A DNA stretch of 64,000 nucleotides, taken from contig OX387187.1 of NCBI GenBank assembly GCA_947561395.2, positions 20,627,829 to 20,691,828 on the forward strand. Direction: 5' to 3'. This stretch comes from Buxus sempervirens. Its lineage: Eukaryota > Streptophyta > Magnoliopsida > Buxales > Buxaceae. This document shows, in pieces, positions 24,660 through 36,800 of the stretch; the stretch's first letter is position 1; the number at the start of each line of letters is the position of its first letter. The translations under genes and the position numbers were made by a program. Below the pieces are notes generated by a model, which worked only from the letters and a program-made list of their open reading frames with translations, was not told the origin of the DNA and did no database searches.

Positions 24660-27600
24660 TGTAACGCCCCGAACCCTGGTCAATGCAAAACCTGCACTCA
24701 ACCCGAATCCGAAGTGCTACAGCCCCAAAGCTTCTAAATACCAGACAATAAAATTCAATTCAATTAACAATTAATATTAGAGTGCGGAAGTCTTATCATT
24801 AATAAAAACCAATAATAAGTGTGGATTAAAGTCATCCAAATCATCTCATCAAAATATAACTCAAGTTTGGTAAAACAGGTTCTATTACTTTTACTCTCAT
24901 AAGGTCATCCAATAATAAGCGTGAAGAGGTTTTTCTTTGTTTGGATACTCCTAGTTTGCGTTTGTGCTTGCACTTCCTATGCAAGTTAGTTTGCTTTGGA
25001 GGGTCTGCATGTATGTGTAGATAAGCGGCCATCTCCATGTATTGATTCAGGTGCTGCATGCTGGTGGTACGTACCGAACTTCGTAAGTTTCATGCGCAAT
25101 AAGTCTATGACTATGCCTCTTGTCTCAGTGGATATACGGGTTTGAGGGTCTTAGTAGCTTCGCTCATAAGTCGAGTGGTGGCATAGTGAATGGAGAGTTT
25201 CTTTTCAAAGACCTTCCTGTCTTCATGAGTCCTACAATGTTGTATGATGGATTAGTTTTGACTTGTTTATTACACTCTTGTGTTGGAAATTTATGTTGAT
25301 GGAAATGATTATACTTGTTGAACTGTTTTGATTTGAGTACCGTTTAATCTGTTGAGATTGTATCGTAACCTACTTATCTCGTTTACTTTTATCGAGCATG
25401 AAAGTAATTATCTTCTATATATAAACTGTTTGATCATGCATGTTGTTACCTACTGAGATATTCGTATCTCATTCCTATTTGTTTTGTTTTGTTTTTAGCT
25501 AATACGTGTGAGAGAGACGTGGGGTTTGCTTCTGGGGGCGAGTTTGCTAATTTCCTTACAGAGGACTATTATTATCCAGAGTAGTTAGGTTTTTGAGGTT
25601 GATATTGTAAGACCTTGGAATTTTGAGAAAAAGTTTAATTAAGATTAAATATATTAAGTAAGAATAAATAGAGAATTAAATTTAGTTAAGTCGATTAATT
25701 TCATAAATTTAAAACAAACCCTTTGGTTTGGTTCGGGTCAGTTTTGTTGGATTGGTTCATTCAAGTGAACCGGTTTAAGTGTTAAAGTTTGATTTAGTTG
25801 GTTTAGGTATAATGGGTTGAATTGAATTACTTTACTTGGGGGAAATTATTTTAAGTGGGTTTGGCTTATTTAAATTGATTTGGTGATAAAATCGTTCAAT
25901 TGATAAATGGATTGAGTGGTTTAGTGGTAGTTGGGTCGGTTTAGTGGTTTAAGGGCATTATGGGTTTTTATACATGATAAAGAATTCGAGGGTTCTTATG
26001 TTTTCTCGTTAAGGGTTTAAGAAAAGGAAAAACGCAGAGAAGGGGAGAAGAAGAAGAGGGAAAGAAGAAGAAAGAAAGAAGAGGAAAAGGGGGAAAATTC
26101 TCGTTGAGGGTTAGAAGAAAGGGGAAAAGCCGCAGAGAAGAGGAAGGAGGAGGAGAAGAGGAAAGGAGAAAGAGGGAAGAAGAAGGAAAGAGAGAGTGGG
26201 CGTGTGGATTTCTCGATCGTAGGTAAGTAGCATATTGTTTTCTCTTTCGATTGATTAGTGTTTGGATGGTTTTGATTTTTGGTTGTTTGATCGATCACTG
26301 TTTGGTTTCGATTGATTATTGTTTTGATTTCTTATGATCTCGTTTAGATTCTTTTGAGTACGATTTAAGTATGAGTCGAATCAGTTTATTTTATTGGGTG
26401 TTTGGGATTGCTTGTTTACTGAAGGTCGTTTGGTCTGAGAAACCAAACTGATTCGGTTTGCTGAAGGTGTTTGGGTCGTTTGCTGAAGGTTGTTTGGTCT
26501 GAGAAACCAAACTGGTTTTTCCTTGCTGTTAACATTGTTTCTGTATGGCTAGGTATCAGTAGCTATTTTTCCTTCAGTGGTTGAAGTTTATTTATAAGAA
26601 AGAAACCTATTGATCAAATTCTAGAGATGGATGTCAAAAAAATTCTGGTTTCTCGCTTTGCTAGGAAATTGTGGAATTCTCAGGAATTATAGTTATACAT
26701 GTTATTTTTATGTGGGTAAACATATGGTTTTGGATTAAGGTCAGATTGTTATTTTCAGATTATGGTTTCTTATTGCTGGAATTTTTTAGTTGTTCCATAA
26801 GTAAAGAATAGTCTTTAGTCAGATTTAAGGAATCATGGGAAATGAGAATGTTCATTCATGTTTTAATCCTAAGCTCTCAACCATTCATTGTAGGCATTGT
26901 CTTTCATGTTACCTGGGAGCTAGAATTTTGAAGAAATTGCATTGCTTATCTCTTTGATGTTAATTGTGATGAGAGTGTTAATTTAGGTTTTGATTTGGCA
27001 TGAGAGTGTTAATTTAGGTTTTGATTCTAGGTTTGATTTGGCATGAGAAAAATATTGATTTAAGTTCTGAAATGGGGCTGAGAAAATGAGACATGTTTAG
27101 GCTACTTTATGTTAGAGAAACTTAAGATGAGGTTAGTAGTTTAAAATTTCGGTGGCTTGCGAAGGCTAAGAATCTGTGTAAAATTCATATTAGTAGTTTA
27201 AAATTTAATTTATGGTGTTTGTAGTTGAATGGAGGTATTTTAAGACCAATTGGAACTCGGAGTGTTGCAAGAAAATTCAAGAAACATTGATGGTTTACGT
27301 TCATTAGATTTCACGGCTGTTTTAACCACCTGTAGCAAAACGGCCATAACTTCCTGTAGGAAACTCCGAATTACAAACTGTTTATTGAGTTGGAAACTAG
27401 ACTCGTAGAGCTTTCCAACAATATATGGTATATTTAACAATTCCTTATAGATTAGATCAGGTTTAGCATTCAATTAACTAGTTAAAATCAGATTTATAGA
27501 GTAAACAGCGATTGCAAACCAACTGTGGATAATTTGTATTGGTTTTCTTCAAACATGAAATGGATTTACTTCTAACTTGTGATCAAAAATTGGTTTATAA

Positions 27601-29163
27601 AAATTATTCTTTACTTTTATTTGTTAATGATTTGGTTTGGTAAAATGTTTTGAGATATGCAATTGGAAGTCGAAGTTGAGGCTTCTTGTTAGTTGAGACA
27701 GGCAATGAGCCTATGGCATCCCAAAAGGCAGAATGGCCTAGGGATTTAATGGTAAGTGAACAGCGAGGTTCACTTGGATTGAGTTATACTTTGGGTAGTT
27801 GATTTCTTATAGGTTTTGTTTAGTAAAATATTTGAATGGTTAATTCTTATACGAGGCTAGGCAGCATAGAGGGTTGTGGATCTACAGTCAATCTAGGTAG
27901 TGTATTAGTGATGGCTTGTCGAGTTAACACCCAGGGCCACATTTGCATACCACCGTGTGGGATCGGTGAGGCTCTTTTGTGGGATAGAGGGCTGCGGCAA
28001 CCCGTCCGCCGTGTGGGATTGGCGGGGTCTTTGTATGTGCGAGTATGCGTGTGTATGTGTGCATGTGTGGATTGTTTCTTGCCAGCCTATGCGTGGGTGC
28101 TCCACTCCGGGAGAGGACCCTGATCAAGCTCAAACCGTGAGTCGTAAGGTGGCAAACCGGCTGAGGGTGGTTGTCTCGATTTATAGAATCACTAATCCAC
28201 GAGTTTTGAACATACACTTTATGTCGACAGCGTAGTTTGATTTAGTTCGATTTTATCTGTTCATTACTAGTATTGTATAAATGATAACGAACTGCTTCTT
28301 CGCATGGTTTGGATAGAGATTTATTGTATGATATGTTAGTATGTTATTTCATTAGCTTAAAGTTGCATAAACTGTTTTATATCATGCATTGTGCTACTTA
28401 CTGGGACATTAGTCTCACGCGTGTTTTGGATTTATCGGTTTTGTTTTAGATCCTGTTGGTAAGCCGCGTACCGGGACAGAGTGTCAGTGGGATTTGGAGT
28501 ATTGGCCGAAGGATCACTATTCCGGCTAGAGATAGAGGAGGTAAATTATTTTCTTTTGGATAGTTGTAAATCTTTTTTGATATCGTACATATTGTATATA
28601 TAAAGAGGGAGAGATCGTATAGTTGTTTTATTTAGTTGTAGTTAATGTTGATACTGTATATCCATATAACTGTGATTATCAGGTTTCAGGGACGTCGCCC
28701 AACCTTGTAATTACAGCCGCTATATAGCAGTTTTTTTAAAAAAATTTAGGATTATATTATAATTGTCTTAGTTAGTTTCTTAAAGTATCTCATAACGCTT
28801 TGGGTCCTAAATAGCGCTCGGAAGCCAGTATGAACCCTACCCTGTGGACCTGGTTTTAGGGTGCTACAGATATTGTTATTTAGACATTGATTATTTTATG
28901 TTATTTTATAGTATGATGTTTATGAGAGTCAGAGTGATAGAACTTGTTTTTACCAGACTTGAGTTATATTTTGATAAGATGGTTTGGATGACTTTAATCC
29001 AAGCTTATTATTGGTTTTTATTAATGATAAGACTTTTGCACTCTGATATTAGTTGTTAAACAAATTGAATTTAATTGTTTGGTATTTAGAAGCTTTGGGC
29101 TCATAGCACTTCGGATTCGGGTTGAGTGCCGGTTTTGCATTAAACCGGGTTCGGGGAGTTACA
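24660..29163. mobile_element. unit A with about 250-bp inverted LTR-like ends
   Basis: 24660-24907 starts TGTAACGCCCCG. It is an inverted copy of 28915-29163, which ends in CGGGGAGTTACA: 'gcactcaacccgaatccgaagtgct', 'aaagcttctaaatacca' and 'agtcttatcattaataaaaaccaataata' occur in both. Removing nested LTR C leaves 1.24 kb. The right arm plus 25040-25605 looks like the 3' half of a plus-oriented LTR (compare D, 31980-32391), and the left arm like the 3' end of a minus-oriented one. No matching TSD was seen (tgttt versus gataa). It could be two recombined LTRs or a fold-back element. Confidence 0.6.
25606..28868 (+). mobile_element. solo LTR C, 3.26 kb
   Basis: It starts TGTAAGACCTTGG and ends TAGGGTGCTACA with a perfect 5-bp TSD GATAT (25601-25605, 28869-28873). 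It is plus-oriented. It contains a purine-rich leader (26040-26200) followed by 'gtaggtaag' and a repeated dyad GTTTGGT..ACCAAAC (about 26428 and 26493). Open frames at 27836-28235 are low-complexity GT-rich sequence with no protein features. No internal region or second copy lies beside it, so it is a solo LTR. Confidence 0.9.
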
Positions 29164-30052
29164 GATAAAATTGGATCCCTCCCTACTTCACTAAATTATC
29201 CTTTGATAACAGAAAAATTTAGAAAAACCTTAAGAACCAACCCAGATCTAATTAGATCTTACCATAACCATAAGAATTCTCTGCGAAGCATCATAATTTA
29301 GATATTATTATCATTCTTACATGATTTGGATTTAGATCTGGATGAATTCCCTCTCAAAATCAACTTCTCCTTCAATCTTAGCTTCAAAATCAATTGGTTG
29401 TTAGAGATGTCCTCCTTTTCTTACTTCATCTAGATCTCTCTCTTCAAACTCTAGAAAGTCCCATCTCCAAAACAACCTAATTCAAAACTAACAGCCCCTA
29501 TATTAGAGCTGGAAAAATGTGGCTCGACTTGACGGATCAATCCGAACCGTGTAATGCCCCGGATCCAGGTTTATTTAAACACATAAACCCAAATCTGGTT
29601 CGTTAAGGAAAATGGCCCAAAACAACTATTCCAGACTTAAACAATTTCGTTTATTATATCAGAGTACGGAAATAAAACATCTTTTTAGAAAGCGCGGAAT
29701 TAAACCACCAATAATCCATATATGTTTCATCTAAAAAGTCTGGAAAGGGTTCAACTAAATAACATAATTAACATCCACCGAGGGTGAGGAATAAAGATAC
29801 CAATCATCCTTCAAATAACATCAAACTCCTCAATTAAAATACTAAAGTTAATCCCTAATAAAATAAATCTAAATATCTCTCCATGTCCTCTTGGACCTAC
29901 ACAAGAATGAAATAGTCTTCTTCCCGGTAATCACAGTAATCCCCCGGAGTCTCTACCCCAGCAACGTCTTCTCCAGGAATATCTGAAAATAAAATCGATA
30001 AAACAATAATGTGAGAAACAACATCTCAGTAAGCAGTAATGCAAATAGTTGA

Positions 30053-32391
30053 TGTAAAACCCCGACATTTGCTAAGAATTATTTTTATTTAAATTAATTA
30101 TGTGGATGTATCAACTTAAGGAGCTGTGGGTATATGTAGGGATTTTGGTGGGCAAGCACACACGGAATCAAGGAATTTCAAAAGTTTGTCGAGCGGCAAT
30201 CTACATATGGAAGGTATAAATACTTAAGGAAAATTAGGTTTTAGTTTTTAGAATACTCGCATACTCGTAACTGAAGGCTATTGGCGATTGCGGCTACCCG
30301 ATTGTGATCTAGGTTTTCGTTGGGGAGAGAAGAGAAACTGTGAGAGATCCGGCTGTTTTGGTGTGTTAGTGATCAAGGATTTCAGAAGGGTTTTTCCTCT
30401 TGCGACCAGAGGAGCATCTGGGCGGCGATAGCAACCAGGCGGACGGCTGTTGGTGATCGGCCGTGGTTCAAGTAGTTATTGTTGTTGGGATATAAGCGTG
30501 CAAGAGGTGAGTAGCATCGTTTTAAAACTGGATTTTGTATTGATTCGTGAGTTTAATCTGGATGCATGTGTGTTTTCTGGAAGAAGATAGTCCGAGCGTG
30601 AGTTTCTTTTAGGACTGAATGAGATAAATAAAAATGTGTTTAGAATAATTTCAAAAGTGTTTTAAACATCTTCTGGCAATAGTAGGAGGCTAGGGAAATG
30701 GTTACAGACAGAAAAATTTCGGTCAGTTGTGTAGATTTGGAAATAACAGAGAGTCGAAGAAACCAGGGTAGCATCCGCCGAGTGGGCGCTACCTAGCGCC
30801 AACTACCTGTAGTCGGCGAAAGGACATTTTTCCCCTATCCGCCGAGCTCGCGCGGACACCTTTTCTTTCCGCCCATCTTGCGCTAGTCTCGCGCGTATCG
30901 TGTGCCTAGTTCACGCTTACCTTGCGCCTAGCCTATTTTAAGTACACTCGGCTTATATTTTTACCAAGAACTATCCGCCGACCTCGCGCCTAGCGCTGGA
31001 GGTCAGCGCAAGGTCTAATATTTGCCGAAGTGGAGTTTTTGACCATACTAAGATGGATTTGATGATTTTGAGAGTTCAATCACTTGACTAATGTTTTGTT
31101 TAGGACTTTAGAAACATTATCCTCTATTAAATTTTCTTTGAGAATAAGTGGGAATTCTGGAAATTCTTAGGAGCACCCAAGGTTAATTCTAAAGGGCTAA
31201 TGATAGATGAGCTCACAGTACCTAACACTAGGAGTTCTTGATCTAGTTTCCTGTTGTTATATACTGTATATGAATGCGAATTTAATTAATCTGGTTTTAC
31301 TTGATTGCAAGTTCTGAGACGTATTGTAAAACTTTCTTTTGGTGTGAGTAAATGAGTTATTACCAATGGGCATGTGTTATGAGATTTAAGGAAAATACTG
31401 AAAGTACATGAGGTACTGTTTTGGTCTAGAGGGACATGTGGTGAACTGGTTGAATTATGCATGATATTGAACGTATTGTTTTATTGTGAAGTCAGAGTTG
31501 TGATTTTATGTTGGTTTACTGTTTTGGTTTAACTTGTCCTGGATCCATGCTTAAGCTTAGTAATGTAATGTTATTGTTGGTTGTTGAAATTGCATGGCCT
31601 TGTGTGTTGCCACGACCAGTGTAAAGCAGCCAGAAACCCTAAGTAGGCCTGGTTGTCAATGCCGAAACCCAGGGAGTAGGCCGGCATTGGATGACGAAAC
31701 CCTGAGTAGGCCGTCATTTCAGAGTTTCTGAAACCCTGAGTAGGCCGTCATTTCAGAGTTTCCAAAACCCTGAGTAGGCTGGAACTGTGTACATGGAGGT
31801 GTGGAGTGTCTACTTGGCATGTTTAATTTATCAACTTAACAATAGTCATGACATTGACCAATCGATGTGTTGTCGGTATTGAATTGAAATGTGATTGGAA
31901 ACGATTATTGGTTTTGGTTTTAAACTTGGAGATTGTATTGGTTGCTTAATCGTACTGGTTATTTATCGATGCATAATTTGAACTGTTGTTAACTATTTCT
32001 GCATGCATATGCTACTCGTTGAGATATTCGTATCTCACTCTTTTGTTTTTGTTTTGTTTTTCAGATACTCGAGGTGAGGAGACTATTGGGGTAGATCCGA
32101 CTGAGACATATAGGGAGGAAGACTATTATTACATCCCTTAGATCTGTAGGTAATTTTGCATTGAACTTTGAATTAATTGAATGATTGAGGTGTAATAAAG
32201 TAGATTGAGGTTGTACCACTTGAATTTTAGTTAAGTTTTTAATATTGAATTCTTAGATAAAGTATGATTGTGCACTCTGATATGATTTAGTTAGGTGATT
32301 ATCCAGCGATTACAAATGATTAAGATCCTTACCTAACACTCCGTGAGACGTGTTATATCTTTATTGAATAACACGGATCCGGGGCGTTACA
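30053..32391 (+). mobile_element. solo LTR D
   Basis: A 2339-bp LTR from TGTAAAACCCCG to GGGGCGTTACA with perfect TSD GTTGA (30048-30052, 32392-32396), inserted in F in the opposite orientation. It contains short repeats 'gaaaccctgagtaggcc' (31640-31780), dyads such as GGCGCTACCTAGCGCC (30786-30801), and near the 3' end 'gagatattcgtatctca' followed by a 'ttttgtttttcag' acceptor-like site (about 32020-32065). Confidence 0.92.
31640..31785 (+). repeat. short tandem repeats inside LTR D
   Basis: Four to five spaced copies of 'aaaccctgagtaggcc' with 'tttcagagttt' spacers. The inverted counterpart lies in LTR H at 21855-21975. Confidence 0.8.
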
Positions 32392-33879
32392 GTTGACCAC
32401 AATAAAATATGCAACGCTTAATCCGAATAATCACAATAAGATATAAGACAACAATGAAATACAATTTGTCCACCTCATGAGACTTATGAAATAGTATACC
32501 AGGAAAAGAGAGTAGACATGTGTCAATATGCTACCTAACCGAATTACGATGGACTAGCCGCCCTGGAGTCTGGCTATTCAACACCAATGGAAGAAACCAA
32601 CCATGAGTTAGCATGTACGGCCCAACAAATCCAGGAGTGCGTAATGTAGCGACTGACCAATCCAGGAGCGGTACCATCCTCGAGATGATGGAATGCCTCA
32701 GACACAGAATTCAAACCCCTTTAATACACATTTCACTTACTAGCTATTCTATGAATCCATATAACTGCTAAGCCCACTCAACAGTGAGAAAACCAACCAG
32801 GGTAATGGACATACTTCTCAATAACACCCACCAAATACAGAACCTTATCTGTATCACCAAATCTACCCATGTGGGAAACAATAAATCAGGCACCAGCCTT
32901 GTCACACCAGTGACTCAAAAACCAAAACAGAATGTACCAAATCATCTGTCCAAAACTCCAGGTTTCAAAGGGCCAATATATCCCGAATGTGTATCGACTC
33001 CATAGATGTACAACATACTTTCATATCACCCAAATACAGGTGTATGAACTCACAAAACCATCCTTGGTTAAAAGTAAATTCTTTTGGAATAATGGAATCA
33101 AGTAAAAGTGCCTCTTTAGAAACATCTACCCAAAATATTTATAAAATTGAATTTTAAACATCCGCCAATGCAAACACTTCCCAAATACCCCAATCTTGAT
33201 GGTACATAGGTTAAATTTGGATAAAAACACTTTCGTAGTGAAAAACTATGTTGAAAAGTTAATTTCCAAAAATCTGACAGACTAGTTGCTAGAGCAAGCA
33301 AAGGCGCTCGATCGGCCTTACAGAATAGGTTAATTCAGGATAGGTTGCTCGATAGGTCGTTTGAGCGACTGTTCTAGCTACAGTTCAATCTGGGTAAAAT
33401 TGCTCTCGGGTTTTGAATAAATACATAGGTCGCTCGAGCGACTGCTCAGGCGGCCCAATACGTGAAAAATTCGTAATTTTATAAAAATTCCTCAACTCAA
33501 TATTCAATGCATCAAAACCATTCTAAAATACTTTATAAACATGCTAGAACAATTCCCAACAATTAAAACATCATAAATAACAAAAACAACGCATCAAAAC
33601 ACCGAATAACCATGTATATCGTCTAAACACGAATTTGGATTTTATGCAAGCGTCAAGGGACTACTTACCTGCTTCTAGGAACTTAAACATTTTCTAAGAG
33701 AACCGAAATATCACTCCTAAGTTTGTTAAACGATCCCAACAAGCCCGATTACGTATGGGTTAAGAAAATCACGTTTTTAGAATCTAGCAATACATCTATC
33801 TCTCCAAAAACAGAACTGTTTATTACTTGCTCTTACCTTAATTTTTGTGCACGAAAATCCTCTCTTTTCCTTCTCTAAG

Positions 33880-36141
33880 TGTGAGACATGGGAAAAAATC
33901 ACCGGAGTGATCATCCCTCCGTCAACACACGGGCTCAACGCAAAAATTGGGAGAGTCGCCACCATTCATGATTTTGGGGTGAGAATGGACACCAAAGAGT
34001 TCAAAATAAGCAAAAATAGCCAAAGAAACATTCTAGGATAAAAATAATCCTACTTAAAAATCAAATCCAGAGATGGGTAAGGGGATTAGATTATGAACGG
34101 GGGAAGGTGTTAGGCACCCCCATTCATCCACACGAAGTGGTTGCCAAGTGTATGTTCATGCAAAAATAAAGTAAGAAAGCTTGCTAAAATCATGAGAAAC
34201 CTTGAAAAAAAGTCAAATGTATGATATTTTCACATGAAGATCCAAATGGATTTTAGATCTTCTATTATGTCAATATCATTTCTGGAACATTAAAAAGACG
34301 GAAATCAAAGCACAAGTTGCTCAAAACCAAGTTAAATCAAATTTTGGGAAGTTTGGTAAAAAGTATGTCATTTGTCTTGAAATCATTCAAATACAATTTT
34401 AAATCAAATCAAACCAAATCCATTTGAAAGATTATAGTAAATAAGGGTCTCATGCAAAATTTCACTTCATTCCGATAAAAAACCTAGGAGTTATGCTCCT
34501 TTGAAGTTGCTGCTGGGGATTTTTAAAAGTGATAAGTGGGCAACTTTGGAAAATTGTCTAGAAAGATCCACAACATAAAAGTCTACGAAATTTGGTGTGA
34601 TTGAAGTTTGTATGGCCATCTTTCCATAGAAACTAGCCTCATACCAAAATCCCTTCGGATGTGCCTTGGGTGGTCTCCCGAATAGGCCCCGAAGATCACA
34701 GATTTACCCAGAAAAATGCAAATGAGCAGTTCTGAGTAAATCGGCTACCAATAATTCAAATGGAATCCAAAAATTATGAAACTAACTGGATTTGAAAATA
34801 GACTCATAAAGGAGTACCCAGAAATAAAAATCACTCGAATCGGACTTAAAACGAACACATGGCGGTCCGTCGAAGTGACAAGTTCTGTACTTGGACCTGA
34901 ACTGTCCACTTAACTTCGACAGAGAAGTGTCAAAAATCGGCTAGATAGAAATTCATGAAATTTGGTGGACATAAACTAGACAGACTCACCTTTCCCATGG
35001 TTCTGGAATCACCCCAAAATTCATCCGGATGATGAAGTTATGGGCGTCCGAAGTAAGGGTACAGGTGCTGTCAAGCTAAGCCACTTTTGAAGAAAATCAA
35101 ATCCGAAAATTGACAAAAAGTGTGTGATTCGTGTGAGATGAATCCAAAACCTTTGAAAAGCATTTTAAAATACTCCAGAATTTGATTGAGGTCATTTATT
35201 TGAGTTTTATCACAATAAATGCAATAAACCCCAAATATGAGCCTATCCCGCCAAAATAGTGATATGTGTGCAAAAGTGAAAAAAACCAAGCAAGATCCAT
35301 GCACATGCATATAGATTCAACAAAATAGGTTCTAGCATAGCCTAGGGTTCCGTTCCATTATCGTTTCCCTCTGTTCTCTTTAAGATAATCAAGGGTACTT
35401 TGAATATGGAACGGTTTACAATCAATCAAAAAGGCCTTATGCTACATAGGTTCTAGCACTAGGGTCAATCCCCAGTCTCGTTTCTCCTAGATCCGCCTTC
35501 ACGTTTTACGGCTAGGGGAGTCTTGAGATACTTTGAGCCGGGGAAGGATTTCCACACATACAAACAAGGCTTTACACTACAGAAAGGTAGAAGAAGAGAT
35601 CTAGATCTAGGAATGTAAAGACAGAAAATAAAAAGAAAAGTTGAGGCTTACCTGAGTGCTGGAGGCGATTCCACAGCGGTTTTCTTCTTCTCTTGGAGTT
35701 CTTCTTTGCGAGAATTCAAAACAAGAGTTCAGTGCCATTTGCTCAAGGAGGAGGCTCCTATTTATAGGCAAAGTCTAAGGTCATTGGTAGACACAACTTA
35801 ATGTCTAGAACCCCTCCAACCTAAACCCTAAGGTTATTTCCGCGATTTCCCCTCATTTAATGAGGGACATGATGGTAAAAGTGAAAAGCTCTCGGAAAAC
35901 CCTAATTTTGAGCAAACTTAAGGTATCCGGTATGTCAGACCGAATAACAAAGGACCTTAAGGTATCCGGTACATGGTACCGGATACACTAAGGCTCACAC
36001 GTATCCGGTATGAGTATCCGGATACGGGGAGGAGCACTTGTATCCGGATACAGGCAAAAGTTTATTTTCCTCAAATTCTGTGCTGGCTTTCCAGGAGATA
36101 ATGATTTTTGATGATTGTTTGTGCAATTTGGGGTGTCTACA
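33880..36141 (-). repeat. 3' LTR of the Tat element
   Basis: 2262 bp; minus-strand ends TGTAGACACC...ATGTCTCACA. Promoter module on the minus strand: GTATCCGG palindromes (about 36055-35925), TATAAATA (35766-35759), then a donor-like CTCAG|GTAAG near 35655. It differs from the 5' LTR by one missing 13-bp palindrome half-unit and two substitutions that I noticed (near 34837 and 35938). Confidence 0.95.
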
Positions 36142-36156
36142 ACTGCCCCTCTTTGC
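36142..36156 (-). promoter_or_regulatory. polypurine tract
   Basis: The minus strand reads GCAAAGAGGGGCAGT immediately before the 3' LTR start TGTAGACACC. It is the expected plus-strand primer for reverse transcription. Confidence 0.8.
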
Positions 36157-36547
36157 GGGAGCTGCGAAGCAGTGAGCTGCAAAGAGTAGACAAGCCCAAA
36201 TTGCATTCCCTTGAGCATGATTTGCTCGGTTCAATTCAATTTCTGTAGAAAACCATTTTTGAGTGGAGATTTGCAAAAAAGCCCTCACTTTAAGGGGGGC
36301 ATCTCTCCAAGAATTCTTAAACTCCACTGAGCTCTCGTTGCTATGAAGTGGATTTTAAGCCCAAAAATAGGATTTTTTGAAAAACTGATTTTTTATCAAA
36401 CCAAGTTGAAAATTGAGTGGATATCATCCTTTTGACCAGGCACATTTCCCAAAGTTGTCCCAAATTCCACAGAGCTCTCGTGGCTGTGAAGTGGATTTCG
36501 AGACAAGAATAGGATTTTTGAGAAAATAGTAAGAATTGTAGCACAAG

Positions 36548-36728
36548 TTTGCTTTTTCTTTTTTTCTTTTTTTTCTTTTCTTTTTTTTTCTTTTCTTTTC
36601 TTTTTTTCTTTTCTTTTCTTTTTTTTTCTTTTTTTTTCTTCTTTTTTTTTTTCTATTTTTCCCTGTGTTTTTCTCTATTTTTCTGTTTTTTCCTGTTTTT
36701 TTCTATTTTTTCTATTTTTTTTTTTTTG
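36548..36728. repeat. T-rich low-complexity tract
   Basis: Irregular (T)nC runs immediately before the gene X palindromes. They translate to Phe/Ser-rich nonsense; no gene. Confidence 0.9.
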
Positions 36729-36797
36729 GTATCCGGTAAGTGTATCCGGATAATCGAGGGCTTGCGGGTATCCGGCCTGAGTATCCGGATCCTCCAG
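36729..36797. promoter_or_regulatory. GTATCCGG palindrome cluster upstream of gene X
   Basis: Two imperfect dyads, each with 'gtatccgg' and a mirrored 'atccgga(t)' about 8-10 bp apart, just before the TATA box of gene X. Same motif as in the LTRs. Confidence 0.75.
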
Positions 36798-36800
36798 GTT

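Noticed and set aside
26017-26298. Minus-strand Phe/Ser-rich ORF
   Set aside because: Antisense of an AG-rich LTR leader.
27836-28235. Cluster of ORFs on both strands in LTR C
   Set aside because: They sit in a solo LTR, overlap each other in four frames and have no domain; composition is GT-rich repeat.
29550-32391. Single element bounded by TGTAATGCCCCGGATCC inverted ends
   Set aside because: At first it looked like a TIR transposon, but TSDs GTTGA and AACCG show two separate LTRs (D inside F) in opposite orientation sharing similar 3' ends.
35071-35310. 79-codon ORF found identically at 55956-56195
   Set aside because: Duplicate because it is in the two LTRs; no protein features.
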